A stretch of 64,000 bases of DNA from Sarcocystis neurona (taxonomy: Eukaryota > Apicomplexa > Conoidasida > Eucoccidiorida > Sarcocystidae): positions 365,212-429,211 of the forward strand of contig KL647302.1 in the NCBI GenBank assembly GCA_000727475.1, read 5' to 3'. Shown piece after piece: positions 35,044-50,000 of this stretch. Position numbers and translations under genes: made by a program. Position 1 is the stretch's first letter. Each line of letters begins with the position of its first letter. The notes under the pieces are model-generated. The model was not told the DNA's origin, ran no database searches, and saw nothing but the letters and a program-made list of their open reading frames with translations.

Positions 35044-38000
35044 TGCGTGTGAGCGACGGGCCTTGTCACACGCATTCACGGATATCGCACGCAAGCTGCG
35101 AGAAAACCCGCTGCTGTGTGTTCGTATGTGTTGGTGGTCTGTGTGTAACTACCCCTTCTCATCCCGAGTCGCAAGCTCCTGTCCTCTCTTTCGCAGGATT
35201 TCTTGCGCAGATTTTGTTAATATTTGTACGACGGGTGTATCCAACGGGACGGACGTGCTGGTCGAATGCGCTTGTTGTGTGTGTACACGTCTAGTGATGC
35301 GTGAGTTTTACTCGCAACTCTGCATGCACATGTGTGGGCTATGCAGGCTCCTCCTCTGTGTACACACAGATAGACAGACGTGCATTCCCTTGTGAGCTGG
35401 CGCTACATCTGTACGTATGACACGTCAGCGTGCCTATGTACACGCTTGTGTGTGTGTGTGTGTCTGTCTGTCTGTCTCTGTCTTTATAACAGAGGTAGTC
35501 AGTGTTCGTGAGAGAACCCGTTACGCGGGCACGCGTGTATATTTTTGTTTCGGTTACCTCCGCCCATCAATGCAGGTTTATTTGCAGGTGTCTTTATGCG
35601 CGTCTATACGTGTATATGTAGGTGTATATAGGTGAATCCAGCATGCAGAGACGTACAGACGTGATTGACTCCGTTGATCAATTTGCGTGCAGAACGGGCA
35701 CCTGAAGCAGGACATCATTTCTGTGAAGAAACGGCTGCAGGCCGCAGTGGAGACAAACGACGAACAGGTGAATCTAGGGGGCTTGGTCTTCGTTTTGTGA
35801 TTCTCGCGGCGCCAAAGACACGCCGTCTCTTCTTCTGTTTTACATCCGTCCCCACTCTCGTTTTCCTCTGCTCTCAGTGTTGCTGCTGCTGAGTTGTCGT
35901 GCGCTTCTTCCGTTCTTCTGGACAGCTCCGAGGGACAAGGCGCGGGTGCAGGCCGCAGCGGCAGCACTCGCGCAAGCATCAGCAAGGGCGCTGCTGCCTT
36001 CTTCCCCGCTGCTGTTGCTGCTGGTGCTGCACCTTAAACAGTCACCACTGACATGCTACAGCCGCAGCTGCTACCGCTGACGTTTCAGCAGGTGCACCTA
36101 CAGCAACAGCGATCTTGTTGTCAGCAATCATCGCAGCAACACTTCCTTCCGTAGCAGCAGCAGCTGCAAGAGCGCACGCGGGCAGGAACAGAAACAGCGG
36201 CAGCAAACCGTTACAACATGTTCGCGTGTACAGCATCAGCAGCAGGCGTCCAGTGTATACCTCGTTGATCCACTGCATCCCTAGATCTGAAGCAGTTGCT
36301 GTGGCTCCGGCCCCTTTTCTTCTGCCTTTCTCTAAGTTGCTTCCCTCAAGGGTCTGCTTCTTGCGAAAGGAATGGCGGCAGAGAGCAGCGCTATACGCAG
36401 GTGGCTTGGACACACATTACTGTTACCTTCCACCCACGCAAATGCGCATCCGCATACACACAAGCTGACAGTCTTTCATACAGAGGAAACACAGATATGC
36501 ACACGTATGTGTCCAGGTATGTATGCGTGTGTGCTTGTGTATCGTATGTACATATGTGTATGATAGGTTTGCACCACACCTATGTCTGGTCTGCTATTTG
36601 AAGCTTCCACTGTATACACATTTATATATATATAGGCATACATGTACGTAGGCAGTATGGTAAAGAGAGGGGAAGAGAGGAGGGAAAGAGAGCAGTGACT
36701 GCACGTTTGTAGATGTGCATCCATTGATGTGCGCGCGTTTTGAGATGAATATACCTACACGTGCATACCTGGTTTTTCGATTCGTGTCCCTTACGCATGC
36801 ATGTTTTATATGTGTGACCTCTCTCTTTCTCTACATATTTATCTATCTAGTTATATATATATATATGCACATATGTATATGTTGAATACGTAGATCTACG
36901 AGTTCACGTTTCAACCCTTTCTCAGGTGCGTGGAATTCACTGAGCTGTTTTACCAACGGACACCTGTAGGCGAGGCTGCAAGCGAATCTGTGTGCGTATA
37001 CAACTGCACAAGTGCAAGCAGATTCTTTCAAGATGAGGGGCATGCCTCTATTTCTGTCATATTTCCTATACACTCCAAACATATTCGCGTCTGCCTATAT
37101 CCCTGTCTACGTCTATGTATGTAAGTTTGTGTGTCCGTCTGTGTATACGTCTGGTGCAGACCGATCCACAGGGAGACAAATCCGTACATGTATACACATA
37201 TGTATCCGCAGACCTATCAGTCTGTATACTTATGCGCAAGCCTACTCATTTACGTGTACATATACACATGCATATCTTTGTATATGTGCGTTCGAAAATA
37301 TCTCTGTATACATGTGTATACACGTGTACATACGTATACGTATATACGTATATATATATATATATATATATGTATAAATATATATGTGTATGTATCCACA
37401 CAGGGGCGGAGCCGTGGATATGTCTGTAAATCTGCAAGCAGCTTTACTTACGAGGGCTTTTTGCATGCACGTTGTGAACGGATGCAGGTGCAGGAGTTGA
37501 AGGATATGGCGGAGCGCGTGGCAGATTTGGAGGCGGAGACACGGGAACTGACGCGGCAGCTGTCGATGATGGAGGCGAGACTGAAGAAGTACATGGTGAG
37601 CAAATTTCCGCTGCCGTTTCCCCGCTTATGCAGGGAAAGATCTGCACAAGTCGTGGTGATGTGTGGGGTTGCTGCTGCTTGGTGGCTGCTGCTGCTGCGC
37701 GTCCGCAGGGTTTGCCAGCAGCAGCGGGCGTTTTTGCCTCGTGCTTTCCTGGTGCGCCCGCGCGCTCGGCAGCTGTGCGGGCGCTGTTCTGGTGTGTGGG
37801 AAGTGAAAAAAGAAACAGAAGAAGAAAAGTCGATCTCGCTGTTGCAGCAGCGAAGTTCTTCACCTCTACGCGGTACCCATCTCCGTCTTCTGCGCCGTGG
37901 AGTCCTTGCAGACGCTGTCGCTTGCACTGCCGCCTCACAGCAACGAGAGAAGAATGGAGGGGGAAGCAGAAGAAGACGCATTCCGCTCAGGGCGCGAGCA

Positions 38001-41000
38001 AAGCAAGAGTTACCAAGAAGATTGGCTGCCCGTCGTCACCCGTTCCGCCTGTACACGCTGTGCTTGTACCTTTTGCTGCTAATGTTGCTGTAGTGCGTCT
38101 ACTCACGCAGCGTGGAAGGGAGAAAGAGCGAAACACACATACGCGCACACAAGTGCTGCATTGGGGAGCATTCGAGATACGTTGCGGCTCATATATACAT
38201 ATGTGTGTATACACATGCATATATATATATTATATATCAGTGAATACCCGTGTACACGTACACGCTTATAGGTGATTCCCTGAGTAGACGGGGCGTATCG
38301 CATGCGCGTTGGTATATTTGTGTTGATTTTCGGCTGCACGGCCGGGAAGTAACTCGTGGTGTTTCTGCATGTGTGTGTGTGGGAGTTCTTTGTCTGCAAG
38401 CGCCTCTTCCACCAAATGCTGCCGACCAAGTTTTGCGCATGCCTGCAGTCGCTCGGGGGGGCGATGCGTTTAAACAAGAAGTCGCCGGATGTGTATCTGC
38501 GCTCGCCTGTTTGTGTGTGTGCCCTGCCCCTGCTTGCGTCTCCTGCGGAGAATTGTCTCTGCTGCGGTTCTTCGACCTGCGTTCTTCTGCGCATCTCTCC
38601 TCTATTTCCTTCCGATCCGCTCCCGGGCGGGATGTTGCACTTGCGTCTTTCCGCTCTCTTTCCTGGGGATGCCTTGCCCCTTCTCCCTCCCGGAATCCTT
38701 TCCCCTTTTCCCTCTTTCTGTGCATCCTCACTCTCCCTCGTCGTCTCTCGCCTTGTGCAGCGTTCGTACGATTCCTTCCGCGCGGCCGTCTTTCCCATCT
38801 ATTCCGTGTTTGCCTTCTTCTTCGTCCTGTTCTTCTTCCCGCTTCTTCCCCTCTCTTTCGTGCAAGTGTCTCGTTCTGTGTCTTCGCCGTCGTCTCGTTT
38901 TGTTTCACTTCTCTGTTTTTCGCCGCCGTCCAGAAGCAGCACAGGCGCACGGGGGGGGGTCGCGTTCTTTTTCTCCATTCCTCTCGCTAGTCGTTTCCCT
39001 CTGCCGCGCTGCTGCTGCTTCTTCTCCCCTCTACTCGGCCTTTCAAGTGCTTTCCTTTCTCTTGATCCAGGAGCGAGACCGAGAGCTGCAGGCGATTCGG
39101 CACGAGCGCGAGACGTGGCAGACGGAGCGCGTGAAGCTGCAACAGCAAGTGACGGCGCTGTCGGGAGACCTGCACGCAGCGACGAAAGAGGCACGGCTGC
39201 AGCGGCTGAGCAGCGACATCGAGAAGCTGCAGAGTGTGGCTCAGGAACGCGAGGACCAGGTAAAGCTGCTGCAGAAGCAGCTGGAGATCAAAGAGCGAGA
39301 GATCGACTCACTCAGTGCGACGCTCACGCTGCAGCAGCAGGACCGAGGCACCAGCCGCAAGGAGCGGGGCTCCGCGGCCGGCGCTTCTGCGGGGGCGGAC
39401 TTCCTTACTATCGGGTCCTCGGGCTCGCGCAGATCCACCAACGCCCGAATGATGAGCGAGCGTCTTTCTTTCAGGAGACTGTCTCTCTCAGGCGTCTCCC
39501 TCGCCGGCGAACTTGAAGAAGCGAACCGAACCGCGCAGCAGGGTGCCGCCGCCGGAGGCCCTTCCGTCCCCAAGTAGGACGCGCGAGATAGATAGAGAGA
39601 GAGAAAGACAGAGACAGAGAGAGAAGGCGAGGAAGAGAAAGAGAGACAGAGAGAGAAACACGAGACAGCAAAGTGTCTACATACACGCCCCCCAGATGCA
39701 CCCATACACAGGTGTGATGGCACAGTTGTGTGCCGGACTCCGCGTCCGTACACTTGCCTGTGCAGGTGCTGCATGCAGACCGATCTTTCCCCGTCTTTCC
39801 GTGTACTTACAAATACGCAGAGATACACCTGTCTACACTCGGGAAGGGCGCGTGTGGTGCCTCGCGTCGTGTCTGTACGCGCAAGTGAGAAGTATAGATG
39901 GAGTTCCCCGTCGGAAGCGCATGCAGATGGAAAATCTACGCACACGTCTTTTCACGAGCCATCGAGACTTCTTCACACCAGGGACGCCGGAAAGGCAGAC
40001 ACACACACACACACATCTTTCTGTATATGTGTATCCCTGATGAATAGAAGGACCCCTGACAAACTCACTGTCCTCTCTTCCTCTCTGTCTCTCTGTCTCT
40101 TGGATCCGTGAAGAATATCGGTGCTCACCGTTGCGGAAGGAAAGAGTGAGTGAGACACGCGACAGACAGAAGCCGCGTTTTACCTGCTGGTCGTCTGCCT
40201 CGGGGTTATGTCGCTGCCTGCTGCAGCATATCCGAATGCAAACTTTGAAGCACGTGGTCCGCTGCTTCTTTCTACTGGTGAAGAACGGCTGCGCGTAAAG
40301 TCTCTGCGTAAAATATTTGTTTCAACACATGCGTACCAAGACAGGGGGGAACAACATGGACACCGACTTGCGTGTGTGTAGGTACGTGTGTGGGTGGATG
40401 GCACAGAGACTTCTCTGTTGTCTAGTTCTTATGTATTGAAACATAGATGTGTGTGTGTGTGCGCATGTCTCTGCACACAAATACGCATTCTCTTTTGAGT
40501 CTTCTTATGTGTATATGTAGGCACAAACACGTATACGTATGTACGTATATACATACATCCGTATATCTGTGTACATGAATATATATATATATATATATAT
40601 CTAATTACGTAACAGTTGAAGCAAAGACACGCATCTGCTCGTAATAGTTCCGATGTACGCCTGTGCTTGTAGACGCATACGTGCACGTGTAGCCACAGGT
40701 GTGTCTGTGCGTGTGTAGATAAATATATACCTGTTGATCCAAGGTAGCACGTACGTAGAGCTTGGCGAAGGGACAGAGACAGGGACTCTCGTTAGTGTGT
40801 CTTTGTAGTCATGTGGAGCCTCGTCTAAGCGTGCACGCCTACGGACGTCCTTGCCTTAGACAGTCACGTGTGAGGACAGTCGTACGAAGACCGGAGACCT
40901 CTGCGACAGGGTTCTTAAGCCGGGGAAGTTTCCGTCTTCTCAGCAGATCGGCAAGGCAAGTCCACAAGAGAAAGCAGACGAAGGAGCACTTGCTCGTCTC

Positions 41001-44000
41001 ACGCACGACATCAAAGGGTGGGAGAGTCCCACATGCACAGCTACTTATGGCGGACGTTTGTGTGCACGTGTGTATACATAGACACATATATGTGTATTCA
41101 TGTGTGCAGTGTGTATATTTAATGTACACACACATGTGAGACAGACAGGCGTATAGAGATACGTAGCAGTGTAGGGGTATCCGTGAGGACTGCTGCTTTT
41201 CTTCTCCAGCTGGTAAGCACCCAAGAGAGAGAGTGCCGCCGTCATCCTTTCCCTGGTGCACACAACACATTCTTCCACGGCAGCATCCTCGTTATCGACA
41301 CAGATGAAGTGTATACATATATATGCATATGTGCATGTGGTAGCATGTGTGTAGGTGTACATCTACACGTCTACGTATGGACATTTGCACAAGCGCACAT
41401 GTGTAGGAAGGGTGAAGAGACTGCAAGGGCACAGTGAGAAGGTACGTCTGTAGCGAAAGAAAGCGAGGGTAGGAGGTTAAGTAGGTGGCCCCACACATAT
41501 GTAGAGAGAGAAAGAGAGGGACTTTTTTCCCTCTTATTTGCCATTGGTTCCACAGGTATACACTGGTGCGTTTCTGTGTGTGGGTATGTGTGTCACGGAC
41601 TTACGCGCGTCTTCCACGGTGTTAGAAGGTCTGTCTCTCTCTCTCTCCGTGTGTGTGTACGTGAAGGTGCTCGAGAGTTGCTGCTGATTCTGCTGCTGCC
41701 ACATCTCTCGTCACTGCTGCTTTTTTAGGAGTACCGCTCGTGCTGTGGGTAGGATCCGCTGCGGTGGGTGGCGCTGTGGAGACGCCAGAAAGGTTTCGGT
41801 TGCTGCTGTCTTGAGGTGGATAGTGCCAGACGGACTCGTGCTGCTGCTGTGCCTGCTGCGGCTGCTGCTGCTGTACGTGTTACTACTGTAGCTGCTGCTG
41901 CTGTAGCTGCTGCTGCTGTGCGTGTTGCGCGGGTGCTTGCTGTTACTGCGGTGCGTGTGGCTGCTGCTGTGCCCGCGACTGTTGCTACTGCGCGTGTTGC
42001 GCGGGTTCTTGCTGTTTTTCTGGCCTCTGCAGCACATCGCTGTGTTGCTGCTGCTGCTGCTGTGTTGACGGTTCTGCGGTGACGATGTGGACTGGGCAGC
42101 TGGGAGAAGCAGATTGAAATGGCGCAGAAGATGGTGGACAACGCGGTGGCCGAAGTGGGGGCGCTGCGGGCGATGAACAGCGCTCTTGACGATGAGGTTC
42201 ACCAGCTGCGGAGAGAACTGGAAGCCAAGACAGCTGCTGCTGCTGCCGTGGACCACAGTCTCAAGGTATTGTTGTTACTGACATGGACACACAACTCTCG
42301 ATGACAGTGTCTCCCACAGAGACGACTAGTCTTCCACGTATATGGTGTCTCTTCGAATAGACAACGTCCGTCCGGTTGACTGCGCGTGAAAAGAGTTTGC
42401 AAGAGAGTGCAGAGCAGCGACAAGAAGAGAGGCTGGTGTACACGTCCAGGGGCACCTCGTGGACAGGTTTTGCAGGAGTTTGCATGCACAGAAGGCGGGC
42501 TTTTAAACTTCATCTGCTTTTCAGCTGGTGCAGCTTTGAATACTTACGCTGATGTTTCTCACTTTGCGCTACCGCTCTAGTTCAGCTTGGCTTTTCTTCG
42601 TGTGCGCGTAGTCGTGTTTATGCTGCCTGCTGTGGCGTGCAGAGCACCAAGAAAAAAGTAAGGACGTAGGCAGCAGCCCCGCTCGTGTAGAAGGTCTGTG
42701 TGTCTGCGTAGCACCCCACTCCTCTTCGGCGGAGAAGTCGGCCTTTTGCTGCTTCCCCTCGCACGCGTGTGTCAAAGGTGTAGCTGTGTCTGCTAAGTGG
42801 CGCTCGGAGGAAAGCGAAGAAAAGTGACTGCTCACTTTTCTATGAGCGTCGATCAGGAAAGACAAGGCAAGGGAGGGGCGGTCGGAGTGACTGCACTGCT
42901 TAAAGCAGAGCGAATCAGTCGCACAGACTCGCGTGTGGAAAATTTGTGGAAGCAGCAGCAGCTGCTGCAACACGCTCGGCGACGCGCCGCTTCGACGTAC
43001 TGCACATGTCTGCGCCGCCTCGTATACGGCGGCCTCTCTTCCGTATTCAACATTCGTCCTTTTCACTCGATCCGCAGACCCCTCTACCTTCCCCCACGTC
43101 TTTACTCGGTTCTTCTCGATGAGTTCCCATATTCCGCAGCATGCGAGGTCCTGCCTCCGCCTTTGTTCGTTCCAGCGCCGCCTCTGCCCCGTGTGTCTGT
43201 CCGGTGCCATGTTGGCAGTTCTGTGTCTTCTTCCTTCTCCGCCAGAGACGCACTTTGCCTCGGCGCTTCTTTCACGCGGGCCACCAGCTCTTTGCGGAAA
43301 GTGGACTTTTTGTCTCGTTTTCTCTTGCTTCACTGAGAAACCCAAAATGGAGGCGTGTGTGTACCTCGTTACCTTCCGGGGAAGAGGGTGCTGTTTATCC
43401 CTCCTTCAGTCTACCTCCTGAAGAGAAAAGAGTCCGTTCACCTGCTGTCGTGCGTGCTCTCTTTCGACTCGGTTCGCTTCTTTTCCGCTCTTGTGTGGTT
43501 GCTTTAATTTCTGTTCGTCCATCAATTTCTACAGGTACTCACATGCTGTCTGCGTGTGTACATAGACACCTACAAGTTCAGACGTGTGGGGTTGTACATG
43601 TAAATCTCTCTTCCCCTGTGTGTACACACACATACATTTCTACACTCCATATAACTGTATGTATACATATACCTCTTTCTCCCTTTTGTGTGTGTGGACA
43701 CACATACAGTTCTACAATCAGTATATACGTAAGCGTCTCTACAGATATACACACGTGAATCTTTCTTACTCCTTCTCTCTCTGCATGCGTGCGTATCGCA
43801 TATGTCTCTACAGGTGTATATATATATGAGTATCTCTACTACGCACACGAATACGTGTGCTGTGTGCTTCTTCGTTGTCCTCATGCTGCGCGCGCGTCCT
43901 TTGTCTCCGACTTTGCTTCTTTTCTGTTCCCCTTCTCTCTCCCCCTTTCCCGCATTAACTTTCTTCCTTTCGAGTCTTCTCGCGGCCCTGCATACCTCAC

Positions 44001-47000
44001 AGGAGAAAACGACGCTTCTGGTGACCGCGGAAGAGCAGCTGCGCTTTACGAGTGGGCAGCTGGAAGTGACTCGCCAGAAGCTGACACAAACAGAGAACGA
44101 ACTGGTCGACACAAAGGGGAAGAAAGAACTGCTGGAGAAAGAAATGGCAAATCTGCGTCTGCAGGAGACGTCCTTGCGGGTATTTCAAATCTGTTCTTCC
44201 ACGTCAAACTCAGCGCTTCCTCCGCACACGTCTGTAGATGCCTTCGGTCTCGTAGACACGTCCCTCTGCGTATGTTTACCTGTGTGTAAGTGTGGGGAGG
44301 AGAGAACGTGCGTGTGTGCGGGACTGCAGGGTCGCTTTATGGAAGTGACTTCTATCTTCCTTCGCTTCGAGCTGTGCTTTGTGAATACACATGCAATCCT
44401 ACACTTTTTCTGTCTATAAATATGTGTCTGCAAATGGACGTGCGATTTACTGGTGAGGTTTATGCGTGTGTGAAGATGCACAGAGACGTCCACATACATC
44501 GGCACATATATATATATATATGTATATATATGCGTCCGTGTGTGGAGTTTCAAGTCGGGGGAAGCAGCTGCGACGTCGAAGAGAACGACCAGTATGCATG
44601 GACATATATATATATATATATATGTGTCTTTATGTGGAGCCTCGGGTCGGGGGAAGCAGTTGCAGTGTCGAGAAGAAAGCGTTCTGCTGGAGATGAGTCA
44701 CGCCACTCAGCTGAAAACGTATGTTGTACGAAGAATTCGCTTCCCTAGCGTAGACCTGAGGTTTTTTTGTATATATGTGTGTGTGTGTGTTAAAGTGGTG
44801 TGTAAACCTCCCCAACATATAAGAAGAAAGACAATGTATATACGAGTATGTACATTGCTGAGGAGGGGTGGTGGCATAGAGGGGCATGGGGGACAGAGAG
44901 AAAGAAAAGCGTTCCTTCTGCATATGCGGGGATATGTGTGCGTGTGTATGTATACGTACATGTGCTTCGAAGGAGGCTCCATGTGTAGAAAGTTCTACGC
45001 AGGTACGCATATGGGAAAGCAGTCCGATGCCTGCGGATGCATGGGTACACTTGTCAGTATATCGTTATGCAAGGCAAAAGCATATCCATATGTACAGTGT
45101 GGACACTTATATATGTATGTGTATGCATCTGCGTGCATGGGCGGATGGATAGAAATTCAAAGACTAGTGCACTTACGTATATATATGCATGTACGTGCAC
45201 TCCCATATACGTAGAATTTAGCGGGTAGACATATACGGATACGCGTGTACTTGCATGGCGGTCATATATATATATATACATATATTCCGACACGTATGTA
45301 ATGTGAGCTGGAAATGACTGCGTCTGCATGGACATACACATGTGTATATATATATATATGTATGCGCATATGTTGGTGTGTATACGTGTAAGCTGGTGCA
45401 CCTACACGTGTAGAGACGTACACAGTTGTACATAGACAAACGGTTTTCTTCTCGTCCCCCCGTGTACATGTGCATCCTTTCTTCATGAGACGTGGGAGTC
45501 TTCGACGGGACGAAAAGTGCGTACTGGTGACTGCGCGTTCGCCTCTGTATGTCTTTGTGAGTGTGTGAAGCTTCCGTACACGCACACACATACGCACACA
45601 CACACACACACACATAACCGCACACACACATATACACACACACACATATATATAATACACGTATAACACACACACACATACACACACACACACATATAAC
45701 ACATACACACGTCTGTGTGCATCCGATATCATATTTCTCTCCCTAGACTGTGTCCTACTGAGTGTGGATAAACTGAGGGATCTCAGGTCCACGTCATTCT
45801 GCGGCCGCGCTCGACGGTAGACCTCCGCGACATGTAGAAGGACCGGCTTGCTGCAGAGAGAGAGATAGATAGGATGTCCTTTTGAGCGCCGCAGAGACGC
45901 AGGTGCCTCAGCGCTGGCGTTGATTTGAAAGTGTGGCCGTGGGCGTGTCTGCGTGCGTATGGTGGAATGATCCTACGCGTGATCCACAGCGCTGCGCGCA
46001 CCCGCCGGGAGTCTCTCTGCTCCAGTCTGCTGCTGCGTTCTGCAGCTGCAGCTGCGCGCTGAAATGCTGCTGGTTATTGCCTGAGCCGCGCAAGCTGCCG
46101 CGGCACTCGCTGGACGACTGGTTGCACCGCGTGCTGTTGGCAGAAGTTTTACTGGTGCTGCGTCTCTGAGGGCCACCGCTGCTGTGGGCGGCGGGGGGGA
46201 TGGCGGGCTGTGTTCCTGTGCTGCTGCTCCCCCCCTATGCCTCTGTGCTGCTACTGCTGCTTGCGCAGTGGGCAGGCGTGTGTGGGACTGCTGCATGCGT
46301 GTGAGGGCATGCGTGTGAGGGCTGCTGCGTGATGCACAGAATCGCCTGACGAATCTACTGAAGGCAGCGGGGAGCAGCGAGGAAGTGAAAGTGCTGCAGG
46401 AGCAGCTCTCTTCTCTGGAAGCGCTTCTAGAGGAGCGGACGACACAGCTCCGGAGCACGGCGGTAAGATTCACAGAAAACAGAGAAGCAGACTAAATATC
46501 TCTGTGTGGACACGTACAAACTTATCAGACGTCCGTGCCGCTACCTCGCTGTCCCAGAGTCTGTCTCCCTAGCCTTCGCGCTGCTTCTTTTCCTCTTTCT
46601 TTACATATATATACACATATGCAAATACACTGGTGTGAGTGTTCACACCCACGTATGCGCGGCCAGAGAGAGATACCGTCACAGGTGTTCATGTGTAAAT
46701 GTGCGGGTCTTACACGCTCTTGGGCTTCTTTCTGCGGGAGCGTCTCTTCCTTCTCTTCCTTTCTTTCGCCCTATTTTTCTCTGTCTCTCTAGTGTATCTT
46801 CAGGTAGCTCTGCAGACACACATAAGCAACCGAATACTGTGCAGGGGTCGGCCGAAGTCAGGCGCCATTGCCGCAGCACGCATTTGTAACTTTGAGTACC
46901 TGTGCTGGCTGATGCATGGTTAGGTAGGCAAGCAGCAACCAGCCGTGCTGCTCCCCTCTTCTCTTCCTTTCCTCTTTTCTCTATATCCCTTCTTACTTCT

Positions 47001-50000
47001 CACAAACGTAGTGGGGGAACACATGCAAGCGCGTTCACACGCGCGCGATAAATAGAGCGGGAGACACACCGACGGCGCCTTTATACGGAGACACGCATGC
47101 AGGTATTTACGAAGCAGGTGTTGGCTGTGTCTCCTGGTCTCCCTGTACCGGCACTCGCTCCTGCTGCATCGTGTCTTGGCTGAGGAGATGGTGCATGCAG
47201 AGAGCTGCTGTGTGCTTCGAAGAATGAGTGCGCCAGTGTGTTGTAGATGCTGTCGTTGCCGCTGCGCCTCCTTCATCGTGGTAGGGCTGCTGGAGTTCCA
47301 CTGGCCGCAGCTGCTGGTGCCCCCTGCTGCCAGCTGCTTTTTCGAAGATCGACACTGCTCTTCGGGAGGCTGCTGCCGGTGCTGGCGCCGCGCGTTCTGT
47401 TGATCCTGCTGCCCGTAGGGGCCCTCCTGCGCCGCTCTTCTTCTAACACTCCGGCTGCTCCTTCTCTGACGTTCCTGCTGCTGCCGCTTTTCCTGTGGTG
47501 CGTTACCCTCTGCTGGTGCTGCTGTTTCGGACTGCTGCCTTGGCCATCGCAACTGCCCTGAAACTGCAGGGATGCTGCAGCGGCTGATTCCTCAGACTGG
47601 CCACGCCGCTACATCCCGTTCCTTTGCGGCGCGCTGCTGCCGCTGCTGCTGCTGATGCCACTTATTACAGTGCGCGTGAGACAGTCTCCCGTTTATCTAC
47701 TCTCTTCCACACTTCTTTTGGTTCGCCTGCAAGTGCTCATTTCGGGCTCCCATTCGTTGTGTTCTCGCACCTCTCGATCTACGTTTCTTCTTTTTTATTT
47801 TCAAGTGCCTCTGCTGCGTGTTCTTCCCGCCTGCCCTTGCCTTCGCCATCGCAAGTTGTTTTGCCCTCTTCCTTTTCCGAGTGGTGCTTGTTCTTCTCCT
47901 CCTATTTTGCCCCTCCGCTTCTTCATATTCTGGTGTTTCGTCGTCTCTCTTTTTGGTCGTTTGCTCTTGATTTCATTTGCTCTCTGTGAGTAGTCTTTGT
48001 TTGTCTCTGCTGCGGTGCGATTACTGTCTATTTGCTCTTCTGTTCCTCTTGTGCCTTTTCGTAATCCATTTCCCCTCGCCTTTTCCTGTTCGTCTGCCCG
48101 CTCCTTTCATCGTCCCGGCAGTCCCTTCTTCCTGGTCTCTTCCTCCTTCTTCTTCGTCTTCTTCCTCTTTTCTTCTGCATAGCTCTGTCCCCGTCCCCTC
48201 CCGGTCCCTTTTCTTTGCAGAACGTGAGTGAAGGACTCAAGTCACAGGTAGAAGCGCAGGTGGAAGAAATCAAGAGACTGGAAGGACAACTCGCCCAAAT
48301 GGAAGCCAGCAGTAAAGAAAACCAAGAAATTGCTGGCCAGCTGGCGGCAGTCATCGCGTACGCTTCCACACAACTGAAGGCGTTGCTGCCCAAGATAAAC
48401 AGCTTTTGCTGCTGCCAGCCGCTACCTGCTTCTGTTTCTGCTGCTGTGTTTGCTGGCATTGGTGCCTTGCCACACTGGCTGGTCTCCTCCTGTTGCTGCT
48501 GCAGCTGCTGTAGCTGCTGCTGCTGCTGTAGCTGCTGCTGCTGTTGCAATTGCTGTTACTGCTGCCGGTGCTGTAGCTCTTGATGCTACTGCTGCTGCTA
48601 CTAGTGTTGTCATGGTCGTTGCTATTACTGCCGGCTGCCATCCGCCGCAGTTGCTGCGACCGCTGGAGTGCTTACTGCTGCCTCTCTTTGCCGCGTTTCC
48701 CCTGCTGTTTTTGGCGCTCCGCGGCTGCTGCAGCTGCTGCTTTTCTGTGCCTGCTGTTGCTGAGCTGGGAGAGGCTTACTGCTGCTGTTGCTGCCCTGCT
48801 GCTGCAGGTTTCTGCTGCCGTGCATCTGCTGCTGCCTCTCCTCGCTAGTAGTCACTTTTCTCGTGTACTGCAGAAGAAAAACTACTTCCCTGGGCTGTAC
48901 CTCCCCCAATAACTTTGACGTTCAAGCGCTACAACTGTTCTCCTCTGTACACAAATCGCCACGGCCTCTCCATACGACTACATACATATATATATAGATA
49001 TATACAAATATCGGCGTTTTTTGAGCGCGTGTGCAGGCATGTGGTGTTTTGTATGCGTTTTTAGGACGTCACATTGGGGAAAATTTTTCGTAACTCACTC
49101 TCGCTCTTCTGCTTCGTCCCTCTCTCTCTTTCTATCGTTTCCCTTCTGACTCCCTTTCTCTCGATTCGTCTTTCTAGTTCTCGTTTCTCCCATATATATA
49201 CACGATACGGGGATGCTAACACGCAAGTACTTAAGAGGTGTTCACGACTCAGCTGGAAGAACTGTCTGAGGTTTGACCGATGAGAGTCCAGGTGGGCGGA
49301 GAAGTCGTCTTTCTTGTCCAGCGTCACTGCTTCGACTTCGTCCGGCATGTGTCTGGCTGTCTGTCTCTCGCTCTATATGTGTATATGTATGTATATGTAG
49401 AATTCTGTATTCACGTACACGAATATAAATAATATGTGTACTACGAAATGCCCTACGTGCTTTGAAGCAGAAGCACCTGTGAAGGAGACTGACGACTTCT
49501 TCCCCGCTCGTTCTTCGCTGCGATCTCTTCCCTGCCGACTTGCTCCTCTTCCACCGTTGTCTCTCGGTTATTTTTTGCCTGTCGAAACGGAACAGCCCAC
49601 CCCTGCTTGCCTTCCTGCTTTCCTCTTTCGACTCCAGTGCAGAGAAGTGCGTTTGCTGCAGTCCTTTTCTGCGAGCTCCACCAGTCGTCCTTGCCACAGA
49701 GACGTACGTGTTTCTCACACCTGCTTGTCCCTTCAGGAGTCTGAAGCAGCAGCTGCAGCACCAGGCAGCCACGGAAGGAGGCGAAGACGCTGCAGCGCTG
49801 CGCGTGCAGATCGCAGAGCTCGAAGCCGAGGTACGCATACCTGTGGTAGTTGGTTTCTACACAAAACATCTCGTAGACCTAGCCTCCGCGTCAAGGTGTA
49901 GGACGAACTCATAGAAGTAAACATGTATGTATGTGGAGTGATGACCTAATATTTTGTGTGCGCGCCCACGTATATGTATTGATTGAGTTTTCCGTACAGA

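Noticed and set aside
38356..39516. 386-codon plus-strand ORF
   Set aside because: A C/T-rich intron followed by exon 8 read in the wrong frame; the coil appears only in the neighbouring frame.
41711..42256. 181-codon minus-strand Ser-rich ORF
   Set aside because: Antisense of CTG repeats plus exon 9; it is repeat translation.
49240..49275. Possible 18-nt exon reading LEELSE
   Set aside because: Its phase cannot be fitted between exon 12 (out in phase 2) and exon 13 (in at phase 2) while keeping a coil frame.
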